This document shows positions 45,369-58,000 of a DNA stretch of 64,000 nucleotides, piece after piece. The position numbers and the translations under genes are program-made. Position 1 is the first letter of the stretch. Each line of letters begins with the position of its first letter. The notes beneath the pieces are model-generated. The model was given only the letters and a program-made list of their open reading frames with translations. It did no database searches and had not been told where the DNA came from. Source of the DNA: Mauremys mutica (taxonomy: Eukaryota > Chordata > Testudines > Geoemydidae); NCBI RefSeq assembly GCF_020497125.1, contig NC_059082.1, forward strand, positions 18,651,965 to 18,715,964. Reading direction: 5' to 3'.

Positions 45369-48149
45369 AACTAGAGAATGTACAGAATCTGCAGTCCTTA
45401 TATTTTAGTATTCTTAGTGTCAATATTTCTTCTGCATTATATTGTTGTCCCTTTGACCTCAGCAGTAAGCCAGTATTCAGAGCCTTGCCAAGTTGTTTCC
45501 TTCAAGAGAAGAAACTGATGATGAGTCAAGTACTTCTTTAATGCAATCCTGTTTGTGTACATTCTTTGTAAATAAATTCCTTTTTCCCTGAACATAATAG
45601 AAATAAACAGCATCAGGCTCAGAATTCCATAGCCTGCCTCTCCAGTCAGTCCTGTGCCCCAAGAAGCTCTCTCCCTCTCTGCACCCTTTCAGGGCCACAC
45701 TCAAGACCGCTTCTCTCACTGTCTATTGGCTTTCTGCTTCTAACGTGCACACATTTCCCAAAAAATTCCCTATCCCCTGCATTTGCAGTCAGTACCTGGG
45801 GAACGCCTCAGACCACATGGCTTACCTCTGTTTACGCTTTGCCATATGCCTGGCTACCTGGAACCCTTCTCCCCTGACCCTGGCTGCCCTTTCCAAAATC
45901 ATGTGTGGACCAAACACTGCTTCATTTCTCATTCGCTAATTGTTTTTCATCCCCAGCATCCCTAGTTCTAGCATCTAGGATCCCATGTGAGCCTTATTTT
46001 GAGAGATTACATAGGTTTAGGTGGTGCATAATCCATGTGCTAGTCTGGATGGCTGTTCCCTGACTGGATGCAGTGCACAGTTCTGTCCTAGCAATTAATC
46101 TACATATAGCTTCAATAATATGCACTGAGCAACTATCTGACAATTCCACCCCCTCCTCTTGCAATATCCAAGATGGTGTAACCCCAACAAAATTATTGAA
46201 CAGGAATGGGGACTAAGAAAATAGGGCTGGATTTTCCTTGACACAGACGCAGTCCCAGAAATTGTAGTTTGTGGCAGTTTGGGCATGCACTCCTGTAACT
46301 ATTACTGCCATTATTTGGGGAGCTTCTTGGTGGATTTGCCAATGAATGAGCTGACGGAGGCTTTCCGTTTTCTAGACAGCTGATTATTATTATCTGTAAA
46401 GAATAGAGCTAACTTCAGGTTGTCTGTGCATGTGATGGCTTGGGGAGGGTGGCTCTTCCAACACACCCGTGCAGTACCCAAGCACAATGCTGACACTAGC
46501 ACTCTCTGAGCACTAGGGCAGAACTGGCTACTGTACTTGGCTACACTTCAGACACGCTGTGAGCACAGCTGACAGTCAGGTTGAATGAATTTACAGTCAC
46601 TTAGCTAGCACTTTTCCTTTGGGGTTCAAGAAAGGAAGAGAGAATCTGCCCGGTTGCTACAGAAGCTTTGTTTGGTCTTGTCTGAGCCCCTATAGTTGGC
46701 ATGTCCATTAGACAGTGCTCCAAAAGTAAGATCTTGATTGTCAAATTATGGAGCAATTCAGCAATACACATTCATGTCCCTGAATCCTTTACTCTGTAAG
46801 TATTTTGAAACACAAAATTCCCTCTCCAATCCTGCCCTTTGCCCGCTCCTGCTCTCTCACACTAACATTTTATCGACTTTCTGCTAACCACCGTAAACCT
46901 GATCTTCTTACAGCAATGCAAATCAGCAATAATGCCTGAATGCAGTAACATGGCTGCAAATGCTGGTCCTGATTCTGACACTGGTGCAAGTCAGGAGTAA
47001 TGCTAATGAAGTCTGTGGGGTTGGCCACGTGTAACAGCAGTGGGAAGTCAGAATCAGGACATCAGTGTAACAGAGATCAGAGTCAGCCTGACAGCAATTC
47101 AAAAACAATGCTTTGCTCAGAATGGCGCTTGTCCGCCTGGAAGGAGCAGAACCATGGGACAGAGGGAGCAGAGTCCTCTGATGTTTGGGGTTTGACCCCA
47201 CGGCTCAGAATTCCACTGGCCTCTACTATGTATCCTACCATGCACAGCAAGAAAAATTTCAGCGTGTCCACAGCTCAGCACTCAAACAAAGGACCATGGG
47301 ATACTCACCCAGAACACTACGCACTTTGTGCACACCAGGCCCCCATCATGCATGTTGTGAATTGAAACAGGACACAGCTGTCCTGTGTGTAGGCTATTGC
47401 TGCAGCTGATGTCCTATGCCCTAGCTAGTGTGCTTGCCCTCTATCGATAAGTCATCACTATCTTCATAGACTTTCCCATATGCCTTATTTTCACCGTCTT
47501 TGTGCTATGGTCACTAATCAGACTTTGCCCTTAATAATGAAATACAAGGAACCCCTATTTGTATAGACTTTGTAAGGGTTTTACACATTTCAGATATGAT
47601 TTGTACTAAGTATCCAGTCACCTTCCCTTTATGCCAATGGGAAATTGTTAGTGATATCATCAGTGGAAGCAGGAGGGGAGCCCAAGTCTCTTTATGAGTC
47701 ATTCATTCTGTACTGTACACCTACGTTAGCGTCTGATAGCTGTAGTGCACTTGAAAAGGAAAGCAGCACATCGCAATATAATCCTGCCTTTTGCCCTGAA
47801 GAGAGAAATCAATGTGACCTTGATTTTTTGGGATCAGCCCAAAAGTGTCCCTCCTCCACTATCATGCAATACAATGGTGGTTGCCACTGAAACCAGAGAT
47901 GTGTAAATCATGCCTGCAAATCGCTGTTTCCCTCAGCTGTCATTGGAGCTTTGTTATCCTGGTGATGTGGAGTTAGATAAGCTGTGTGTGAAACGTCCTC
48001 TCCAACCCCACGTGCCCTGCAGCAAAGCAGGGCGGCATCTGTCACCCGTTGGGGGACCTGTTCTGGAAGGGGGATCAGAAAGAAACTCGGGGTTGCTACT
48101 ATCCTGATTTCAGCCTCCCTTCCCAGGTCCCTAACCACTTTGGGTGCGG

Positions 48150-49090
48150 TGGGGCGAGTCGGGTTTAGAGGTACCAGCAAGGGCATTTCCCCCGATCTCT
48201 CACCACGGCCGGCTCTGGAAAAGTGACCGGCCCGGAGTCCTCCCCGCTGTGCCCCAGGTTTCGCGTAGGCGCTGTCTTCGCAACCACCCAGCGCCAGGCG
48301 GCGGCTACCTGGCGCTGACTCCTCCTGGCTGCGATTCCTGCCCTCCACCCCCACCAGCCCCACCTCGGCTCGGGCACCGCTTCCCCCCCGCCGGGGCCAG
48401 GGAGGAGGGAGAGGCGGGGCCCGCCCCTGCCCAGCCGGGAGCCGAGCAGCCGGGCCAGGCGCAGCTCCGTGCGCTCCGCGTCCCTTGCGCTGAGCACGGG
48501 CCGGGCAGGGTCATGTTCTCCTGCTTCTACACCGCGCTCGCGGGGCTGCTGCTCCTGCCGCTGCTGCTGAGCCGCGTCTGCCCCTACTTCTTCCGCGACC
48601 TGCGCTTCTTCCTGCAGATGGCCCGGGCGGCGTGGCGGGCGCACAGCTACGCGGAGCGCAGCCCGCCGCGCACCATCCTGGAGCTGTTCACGCAGCGGGC
48701 GCGCCGGGCGCCGCGCAAGCCGCTGGTGCTGTTCGGGGAGGAGGCGCACACCTACGAGCAGGTGGACAAGCGGAGCAGCCGGGTGGCCCGGGCGCTGCGC
48801 GAGCACGCGGGGCTGCAGCAAGGGGACTGCCTGGCCCTCTTCCTGGGCAACGAGCCGGCCTACGTCTGGGTCTGGCTGGGCTGTGCCAAGCTGGGCTGCG
48901 CCATGGCCTGCCTCAACTGCAACATCAGGGCCAAGTCCTTGCTGCACTGCTTCCAGTGCAGCGGAGCCACGGTGCTGCTGGCAGCCCCAGGTGAGACCCT
49001 CTCCAGCGGACAGGCTGCTCGGGGTGGTGCCCCGGGCCGCCCGCCCGCCCACCTGGGCCCACACCTGCTGGGCTTCTGCTGCTCGGCGAC
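48150..49090 (+). promoter_or_regulatory. SLC27A2: CpG island and promoter of SLC27A2
   Basis: A CpG-dense block begins near 48150, covers coding exon 1 and fades in early intron 1. A GC box is visible at about 48411-48427 (GAGGCGGGGCCCGCCCC). No TATA box was seen upstream, which suggests a dispersed-start CpG promoter, unlike GATM. Confidence 0.65.
48513..48990 (+). CDS. SLC27A2: SLC27A2 coding exon 1
   Basis: Encodes [16 protein letters not shown] through GATVLLAAP plus one base of the next codon (phase 1). Very GC-rich. It contains [12 protein letters not shown] and [17 protein letters not shown]. Donor CCAG|GTGAGA. Confidence 0.95.
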
Positions 49091-52000
49091 ATCTGCTCAG
49101 GGTAGGGGGACTAGATGTCCCGATTTGATAGGGACAGGGCCGATTTGGGGGACTTTTTCTTATATAGGCTCCTCTTACCAGGGCCGGCTTTAGGAAATGC
49201 GGGGCCCAATTCGAACAGTTTCAATGGGGCCCCGGCAGGGATGACTAAAAAAAAAAAACGTAAAAAAACACGTGGGGCTTGTACTCACTGGGCGGCGCTC
49301 TGGGTCTTCGGCGGCACTTCGGCAGCGGGTCCTTCAGTGCCACCAAAGACCTGGAGTGAGTGAAGGACCCGCCGCCGAAGTGCCACCAAAGACCCAGAGC
49401 AAGCGAAGGACCCGTCGCCGAAGTGCCGCTGAAGTCCCAGAGCGCTGCCAGGTGAGTAAAAATTAAAAAGGTGCCTCTAGCCAGGGAAGGGATTCTCACT
49501 GGGCGCGGGGCCCTCTTAGGCGTGGGGCCCGATTCAGGGGAATTGGTGGAATAGGCCTAAAGCTGGCCCTGCCTATTACCCGCCACCCCCGTCCCAATTT
49601 TTCACATTTGCTGTCTCGTCACCCTAGCTCAGGGGGACAGCTCGCCTTCCTTGCAGCCCTCTGAGGCGGGAATGTGGGGCAGGCCCCAGGAGTGGGGAGC
49701 GGGTTGTTCCTTTAACATGTACAATAACCTCTTGCTACAACTTCATTGGCAAGACTTGGCCTCTCTAGTGTCAATAATTTGGAACAAGGGAGATGCCTTG
49801 CCCAGTTGTTTTTTTCCAGCAAGGGAGACGGGATTCTTTCACTATTTAGCCAGTGCAGAAGAGTAAGATGCAGTCTAAGGCCCTAGACCTACCAATGCAC
49901 ATGATTAACTTTACACACTGTGAGTAGCCCTATCACAGGGGCCGGCAAATTTTTTGGCCTGAGGGCCACATCAGGTTTCTGAAATTGTATGGAGGGCTGG
50001 TTAGGGGAGGCTGTGCCTCCCCAAACAGCCAGGCGTGGCCCGGCCCCTGACCCCATCTGACCCCCCCCCAGTTCTCACCCCCGATGCTCCCCCTGCCCCA
50101 TCCAACCCCTCCATTCCCTGCCCATTCAATCCCCCCGTTTCCCACCCTTTGACCGCCATGACCCCTATGCACAACCCCACCCCCAATCACCACCCCGAAC
50201 TCCCCTGCCCTCTATCCAAGCCCTGCTGCTCCCTGCCCCCTTACCGCGCAGCCTGGAGCACCGGTGACTGGCGGCGCTACAGCTGCACCACCCAGAGCAC
50301 CAGGACAGGCAGCCGTGCTGCCCGGCTAGAGCCAGTCACGCCACAGCACAGAGCACCAGGTCAGGCTGCAGCTCTGCAGCTCCACCACCCAGAGCATTGT
50401 GCTGGCAGCGGAGCGAGCTGCGGCTGCAGGGGAGGGGGACTAGCAGGGAGGGGCCAGGGTTAAGCCTCCTGGGCCAGGAGCTCAGGGGCCAGGCAGGAGG
50501 GTCCCGCAAGCCGGATGTGGCCCGAGGGCCATAGTTTGCCCACCCCTGCCCTATCAGTATCAAGTTTGGGCCTTAAACCTTAATCCTGAAATTGATTCTG
50601 TCCCCTACACCTGCACTGAGCCCCACTGACTTAATGGGGCTCCAGGTGGGCAAAGAAGGGTCTGCCCGGATGAAATAGGTTGTAGGATCTGTGCCACAGT
50701 GCTGAAGGTTTTTGTCAAAGAGCCAGGCAGTCATAGATGTAGCATTTAAACATCCAGGTGCTTTGTGGGATAAGCAGAGTCAGGTGTAAGAATGTAACAT
50801 ACCTTCTGTGAGTAACTACATAGGGAACAAATATTTAATAATAGGCTCTTCGCTCTAGCGGAGAAAGGCATAACACACCACCCAAGGGCTGGAAGTTGAA
50901 GCTAGACAGATTCAGACTGGAAATAAGGTGTAAGTTTTTGATGGTGAGAGTAATAAATCATTGGAACAATTTACAAAGTGTCCTGGTGGATTCTCTGTAA
51001 TTGACTATTTTGAAATCAAGATTGGATGTTTTTCTAAAAGATCTGCTCTAGGCATTATTTTCGGGAAGTTCTATGGCCTGTGTGAGACAGGAGGTCAGAG
51101 TAGATGATCACAATGGTCCCCCTTCTGCCCTTAGAATCTATGAATCGATGGATGTTCCCAAATCATTTGCAATATATTTTCATTTCCAATTTATATAGTA
51201 AGGGGAAATCTCCAGAAAAAGAGAGTTTACTTAGGCATCAGGTGCTTTATATGTATGTATGCAGATAGAGTATCTGCATTAATATTTGGAGGGTCAAGGC
51301 CATTTCTATGCAGATGTTTAAATGCACCTAAATTTTATGAACTCAAAAACAAATCTTTCCAAGCCTAACACAGGAACTATACCTATTTAAACTTTCTAAA
51401 TTAATCAATGTTTAAGTTAGCACCATGGGAAAAAGCTAGTGTTTAGGACAGGAAAATGTATTCCAAAAAGTATTCAGCTCTGGGAAAAGACCATACAAAG
51501 GAGGTTTCAGCCCAAAATGAGACTTTTTTTTTAATCCAAACGGTTGAAAAAAGTGGGTTATTAATGACAATTTCCCCAATCTTAGCTGTAGTAGTCACTA
51601 CTGGCAGTTGTTAAAATAATATAAGGAGAGTAGCAAAAAAGACAGGTTTCCCCTCTGTTAAACATTTACTTTCTCATCCCTGATTTGAGTTTCGACCTTT
51701 ACTCTGCATTTCTGTGCTACTTTAGGTCAAAGGTAAATCTCTTCTGATCACAACTGTATCATGTGTGATCATTGTTATTTACTTTTGAATAGGTTTCTGC
51801 AAAGGAATATGCTGATTCAATTGTAAATAAGAGTAGAGTGTATTGTATTTACATCTGTGTTTGTTGCCAGACCATGGCTCATTAGATCTACCTGTGGAGG
51901 GGTCTTATATTAAACCCTCCATGGAGAAAGGGGGTTCAGGTGCCTCTGCAGAACATTCCCCTCCCTGCCACCCAACTCAACTCTCCATGCAGTCCAGGGT

Positions 52001-55000
52001 CTGTGTAGAAGGAGGGGGTGGAGTGAGGGTGGGTAGGAACAGGAGGGGCAGGCCACCTGAATGCACATCATTCTCCCTTCCAGTCCTGCCGAAGATGTCC
52101 AAAAATGTTAATACAGCCTGAAGCCATATTAACCATTTTTAGTTCCTCTTCCTGAACTCCAGAGGAGGCTACGGAGGGTTGTGGGGGGGGGGGGACCGTC
52201 CTTAGCAGTACGGCACCAATGGAGTTGTGCTGGCAGGGAGCCAGGGGTGTAGGTGAGAGCCAGAGTTGCAGCAGACAGCTGGGGTCTGCACAAGGATGGC
52301 TCTGCGACCTGCCAGATTTGGGGGTAGCTTTTTTGCTAGCGGGGCAAACTTTTACAGTCTGGGCATTGGCTTGGTATATTTATAAATACCATTCCCAAGA
52401 ACATCGACAGGCAACTACCCTAGAAATATTGGTTCCAATAAGAGCAATTTTTCATGCCAGTTGCTAAATTCAAAGTGAATGGCAGAGCTGTTTGGTTTTG
52501 GATACAGCAGGTTGGGTTGCTGAATCCAACAGTAGGTTGCATATTGGGAACAGTTCCAACTCTTTTGATGGCATTTCCACAGAAGAAAAATGCACATAGC
52601 CTGCTTTTGCGACATTTCATGGCTTGGGGAAGGGATTCATATAAATTAATTGAAAGGACTCTTGCAAATTACATGAACATCTAAATAATGGCGTGTGTAA
52701 GAATTAGGTCCTTTGAGTGAAGAGAAAAGTCCCTGGGATTTTGAGTCAGTTTCCTTCAGAGAATACGGACTCATTTATATCGACAGTACATAAACCAGCT
52801 ACCTTTTACAAGTAATCTCTCGCTTTTGGTTTTAGTACTACATAAGTTAACTGTAGACATCAAATTGGACAGGGTGTCAGGGTTTTGTTCAGACATTTAA
52901 AACACATATTTCGTGCTATAAAACATCCTAGAAATGTGGGGCCAGATTCTCAGCTGGTGTGAATCAATGTATCTCCATAGAAATCAACACAGCTTCTGCC
53001 CCCTGATCTCCCTTCTGCACCCTTGACACCCAGCAGCCGTCAAGACATCCATTGAAGTCAATGGAGCTATGACAGTTTACACCGGCTGAGAATCTGGTTT
53101 GTCTCTCTCTACACATCAACAGATTTGATAGCATGTGCCTGGGGCCAAATTTTCCTCCCCTTGCTCACATAAAACTCCCATTGACTTAACTTCAGTGGGA
53201 GCATTTATATGAGTAAGTCAACCCCAATTTGTCCCTGGGTGTGAATTTTCCCTGGTTTGATTTGTGTGTGAGTTTTACAGTTTGATTCCTGCTTCAAGCT
53301 GTTTTGAGAATAGAATCCTGAAGCAGTTGCTGTTTGAGTGAAATTGGTGATGAGGGTCCATGTTAAATTATCTGAATGTACTAGTTCAAAGGGAAATTGT
53401 CATACCTGTGATTTGAAAGGTCTTTTTGTTTGCTTTGCAGTGTGTTTGTCAGATTCCACCCAACATTATGAAAATGTCAACTCTCTTTTCTGTTTTCATG
53501 CATATAGCCATTTGCTGTTTAAAGGAGGACTTTGAGTTGCAAGAAACTAGCCAAGCCACTGGTGACTATACCAGCCAAAGGAGATAATCTTATTTTTCTA
53601 ATAGAGCAAGTGAGCACGTAAACATCATGCTGTACATGAAGAGAGCCTGTGCATTGTCATTTCTAACACTGGACCCTTTTTATTGTAAATTTCAACTTTT
53701 TTTTTTTCATTTGCTCACTGTGGATGAAATTTGCCTTTGTACGAAGGATGGATGGGACATAGTGGTATATAGACCTGGTGTGGGAACTCTGCACAGGAGT
53801 GTATTTCCCTGGCAGGGGAAAATTCACCACCCTTCAGTGGCCATTTTGTCCACCCCCTATCTGGCACAAAATGGGCGCAAAGAGGCTGTACGGCTCCCTG
53901 GGAAACACCCTCAGCATGAGTCCTATTCAGCAGACACAGACTGGCTAGGCCAGCCATATATTCCTCCCCCATCCCAGGGATCTTGTCCCTGGTGGCTGCA
54001 AGCAGGAGGAAGTGTGGCTGGGGCATTCCTACTCCCTGGTTCTTGCAAGGCATATACCTCTCAGAGGTGAGCTAACCTGTACTATCGATTGAGTCAGCCT
54101 CAGGATCAGGGAGGCACAAAGTGTTTTTCCTCAGGCCTGGTCTACACCTAAAATTGAGACTGACCAAGTTACATTGGTCAGGGCTGTGAAAAAGTTCATG
54201 CCCTGTGTAACATAGTTAGGTTGACCTAACCCTTACTGTAGTAGCAGCTCTCAGACAGGTGAATTATCTACATCAAGGGAAAAACCACTTCTGTTAGTGT
54301 AGAAAGCTTCTATACTACAGCTGCAGCAGTGCAGCTGTATCACTGTCACATAGCCATGGCCTCAGTCCTTTCATTAGACACTGAACCAACATAGGCATGA
54401 ATCATTCCTGAGTGCAGTTAAATACAAGATCTCCCACGGCAAAAGTTGGGACACAAATTCGGCCATGCAAAATTTTCTTAGAATTCTTTTCTATTTTCTT
54501 GGCTCCATAAGAATTGAAAGCAGCTGTTGAAGACATATTGCCAGCCCTGAAAAAAGAAAATGTAAAAGTCTTCTACCTCAGCAGGACATCCGATACAGAA
54601 GGGGTTGACAGCTTCATTGACAAAATGGAAGTGGTTTCAGATGAGCCTGTTCCACACTCTTGGAGATCAAATGTCACTTCTAAAACTCCTGCCATGTATA
54701 TTTATACCTCTGGGACTACAGGTAATGTAAATGGGGTTATCTGACATGGGGGAAGAAATGATTGGAATGAGATTTTAATTTTCCTTTTTTCTGCTTAGTA
54801 ATTCTTACACGTCATCTTCAAAATCTCATTTCTGTCTGAAAATATTTTACCTGCTATTGTTACAAGTAAACCCAAGATTTCTGGAAATGAAAGAGATTAG
54901 AGGAAAATATGTTTTTCTTTGCTTTTTCTTTTCTTTAGGCATTTGAAAGCACTTTGTGTACGGTCATTTTCCCTTATTTGTGTGGATCATCTACCACAGG

Positions 55001-58000
55001 GATCGGCAACCTTTGGCACGCGGCCCATCAGGGAAAGCCGCTGGCAGGCCGGGATGGTTTGTTTACCTGCAGCATCCGCAGGTTCAGCCGATCGCAGCTC
55101 CCACTGGCTGTGGTTTGCCACTCTAGGCCAATGGGGGCTGCGGGAAGAAGTGGCCTGGCTGTTGTACCAATATAATAAAAACCAGCAGGATCTTATTAAG
55201 AGGGATAAGGCAAAGATGCCACATTTATTGTAAATACCATAACAAAACAAAAGACAGTAAAAGACAAAAGCAAACAACGTTGTTTTCCTACTTATTTCTA
55301 TCACTACTTATTCCTTATACACACACAGACACACACACACACACACACACACATATTCATTCACACAATCATTCATTCAGGTTCTGTATAGATGTTATAG
55401 TTACCAGCCTAGATGTTGCTCATGCCAAGTTACTGGCCAGGTATCTTGGTCATGAGGATGGAGCCGAGTCTGTGTCAGATGCATCTGATGCTCCTGGAGG
55501 CTGGCAGCAGAACCATAGACTCAAAGTCCTTATTCTTTAGAGTCCAGTTTTATAGGGATTTTTCCCTATGTTAGTTGATAGGAGTTGCTTCATTCTGCTG
55601 TTGCTAAATCAATCAGCAGATGGCTGGCTCCATGTTATTAGATGTTTTGTTTTTCCTTCCTTTGAGGTGTGGTGGGTGGATTCCAGTTTGCCCTCCGGGG
55701 GTCATCTGGTTGATCCCACTTGACACCTTCTTCAGCCAACACTGAATTCTTCAGGCTGGTGACTCCCTAACCATTCAGTCACATACATTCTCTATCTTAA
55801 TCACATCTATTTCACTGTTTCTTTACTTTTTGGGGTGTTACCAATTTATGTGAGACTCCCTGTCTTTTAACAATCAAAGATAAAGTGAGATGAAAATTTA
55901 CAGAGGGTGGGGGGTCTCTATTTATACACTATAACAGCTACTGTTTTGGCTTACTTAGAGTTAATTAATGTTTAACAAGTTTTATACAAAGTATTTCTTT
56001 GAGCAGGCTTCACACAGACACAGCTGGTGGCTTGCAGGTTAGAATCACAAATTTACTTTTAACATAAACCTTTAGTTATGAGGCATCAATTAACAATAAG
56101 TCATTTTTCATATAAACCATGTCTAATATAAACCTTCTTTAATATCCCTACATGGCCCGCGCTGCTTCCCGCAGCCCCCATTGGCCTGGGACAGCGAACC
56201 GCGGCCAGTGGGAGCTGCGATCGACTGAACCTGTGGACACTGCAGGTAAACAAACTATCCCGGCCTGCCAGCAGCTTTCCCTGATGGGCCGTGTGCCAAA
56301 GGTTGCCAATCCCTGATCTAACACATCAATTGGGGCGGGGAGGAGAAGAACTTTTGGAAAAAAATAGGCAGATGTGATTTTCCAATCTCCAAAACTGGCA
56401 GGGGGACTCAGAGATAGATATAGTCCTAGATGCTATTTTAAACTACTTTTTCTTTTAATTGACTAGATTTCAAAGTGATGGTGCCCATTAACTATTGCGA
56501 GCAGTTTTGGAAGTAAACATCTTTCAAGTTGTATGTGAATCAAATTGTATCTTAAATGAATCAAACTGTACCATATTTTACTATAGTTGACTCTTGACTT
56601 TCTTTTACATACAATGCCACTCCCCCACCAGCGTGACCTACTCTAGCATTCCTATAGTTTCTGTGATACCTATTATATCAGTATCTTCATTCAGTAGCAG
56701 GCCTTCAGGTTAAGCCATCTTAGTATTTGGACTTAAAATAGTTGTATACAAGCAATTATAAAACTTGTCAATATTTAGTTGTATACCTTCACGTGATGTA
56801 AATGAACAGGACTCTTTTTCATTTGACTATTTCTCTTTAGTTTCTATCTGTACGTTATCAACTTCTAGCCTCTGATCTTTATGAGGATATAGAGTATCCC
56901 CTTTAATAACTCCTCCGCTAAGGGAAGTCCCTGTCTGAACCACCTTGGTCATTAGGTGTTCCAATCGTATGAAAGAGCACACCTTTTCTATTGTCTTAAC
57001 ACAGGTCTTCCAAAGGCTGCAGTGATTACCCACAAGCGCATCCTGTTAGCTTGTGGTTTGTTCAGTACAAGTGGCGTGACCTCTGAGGACATTGTGTATA
57101 ATGCCCTGCCACTGTACCACAGTGCTGCCCTCCTGATTGGAGTTAATGGATGCATCATGCAAGGTATAGTGCACCTTACAGTGTAAATGAGTTACTGTGC
57201 ATATGGGAAGAAACAGCAAAATTCATACCCGGAGCCAGCTCTTCAGCCATAACCTCATGGCAGTATCACAGTTTCAAGGTTAACTGCACCTGTGGTTAAC
57301 CTGTCTCCAGGGACTACAAGCATGAATACCAGTTACCAACCAGCCCTCACAAGCAAAATGCATTTATTCTAAGGGCAAAAGCATGACAGAGAAAGCATAA
57401 AAAATAATAGAAGTTCCTCTCCACAGGCCAAACGCTTGTCTTATGAGGCCTTTGTAAGCCAAAGTCTTTCCAATTCTTCCGCAAGGGTTGGGGCCTGCGG
57501 GACAGAAGGTTTTGTCTGTTTGCTGTATCAAAAAGAAAGCCCTTCAGACTCAGCCTTTTTATACCAAAAGCCTTTTCTTTGTCTGCTGGTCTCTGGAACA
57601 CTTTGAAACAGTATAGGCAAATCTCCCTAGGGGTCGTACCTCTCTGCAGATGTTTACAGCCTGAGTGAGTTGCTATAATCACCCTGCGCGCGCGCACACA
57701 CAGTTTTTAGTTCCTGGAAGAGCACTGGTAACCTTCCCCCAGGGAGTTCCATACAATCTCTGGCCCACAGTGAGACAGAAACCACTGATCAACTTAATAC
57801 AATGTGATTCCTCCCACTCCGCCCAAGATACTGCATGCACCTGCAATGTCTGTCACAGGCAGCTCCTCCTGTGCAGCACAACCACAGGGGTTACATGGTG
57901 CAGAATGCCACAAAGTTAATCCACTATGAATACTCCCATACTTTTTGACGGACAGAATTAAAGGATAAAGCTAGTTCCTGGCCATGGATTGTATCTGAAT

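Larger units (their letters stand above)
30801..48130. other. Intergenic region between GATM and SLC27A2
   Basis: No gene recognised on either strand. Besides the elements listed separately it holds diverged repeats, for example 'gaagtcaatgg' type ancient repeats near 32.1, 34.3, 40.4 and 42.0 kb, and unique-looking AT-rich sequence (36.7-40.0 kb). I looked for SPATA5L1, which in human is head to head with GATM, and saw none of its AAA-ATPase motifs. Confidence 0.6.
54997..56315. mobile_element. hAT-type element interrupted by a solo LTR, SLC27A2 intron 2
   Basis: Ends CAGGGATCGGCAACCTTTGG and the inverted CCAAAGGTTGCCAATCCCTG. Flanks ATCTACCA (54989-54996) and ATCTAACA (56316-56323) agree at 7 of 8. 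About 330 bp of element remains when the nested insert (55160-56152) is removed. Confidence 0.9.

Noticed and set aside
30801..48130. SPATA5L1 or another gene between GATM and SLC27A2
   Set aside because: No Walker A/B AAA-ATPase motif or other recognisable protein family was found in any frame.
48165..49064. 299-codon minus-strand frame opposite SLC27A2 exon 1
   Set aside because: A GC-rich antisense shadow of exon 1 with Ala/Arg/Gly-rich low-complexity content.
48144..49193. 349-codon plus-strand frame as one long protein
   Set aside because: Only 48513-48990 is coding. The upstream part is open by high GC, and the downstream part passes the exon 1 splice donor into intron and a MITE.
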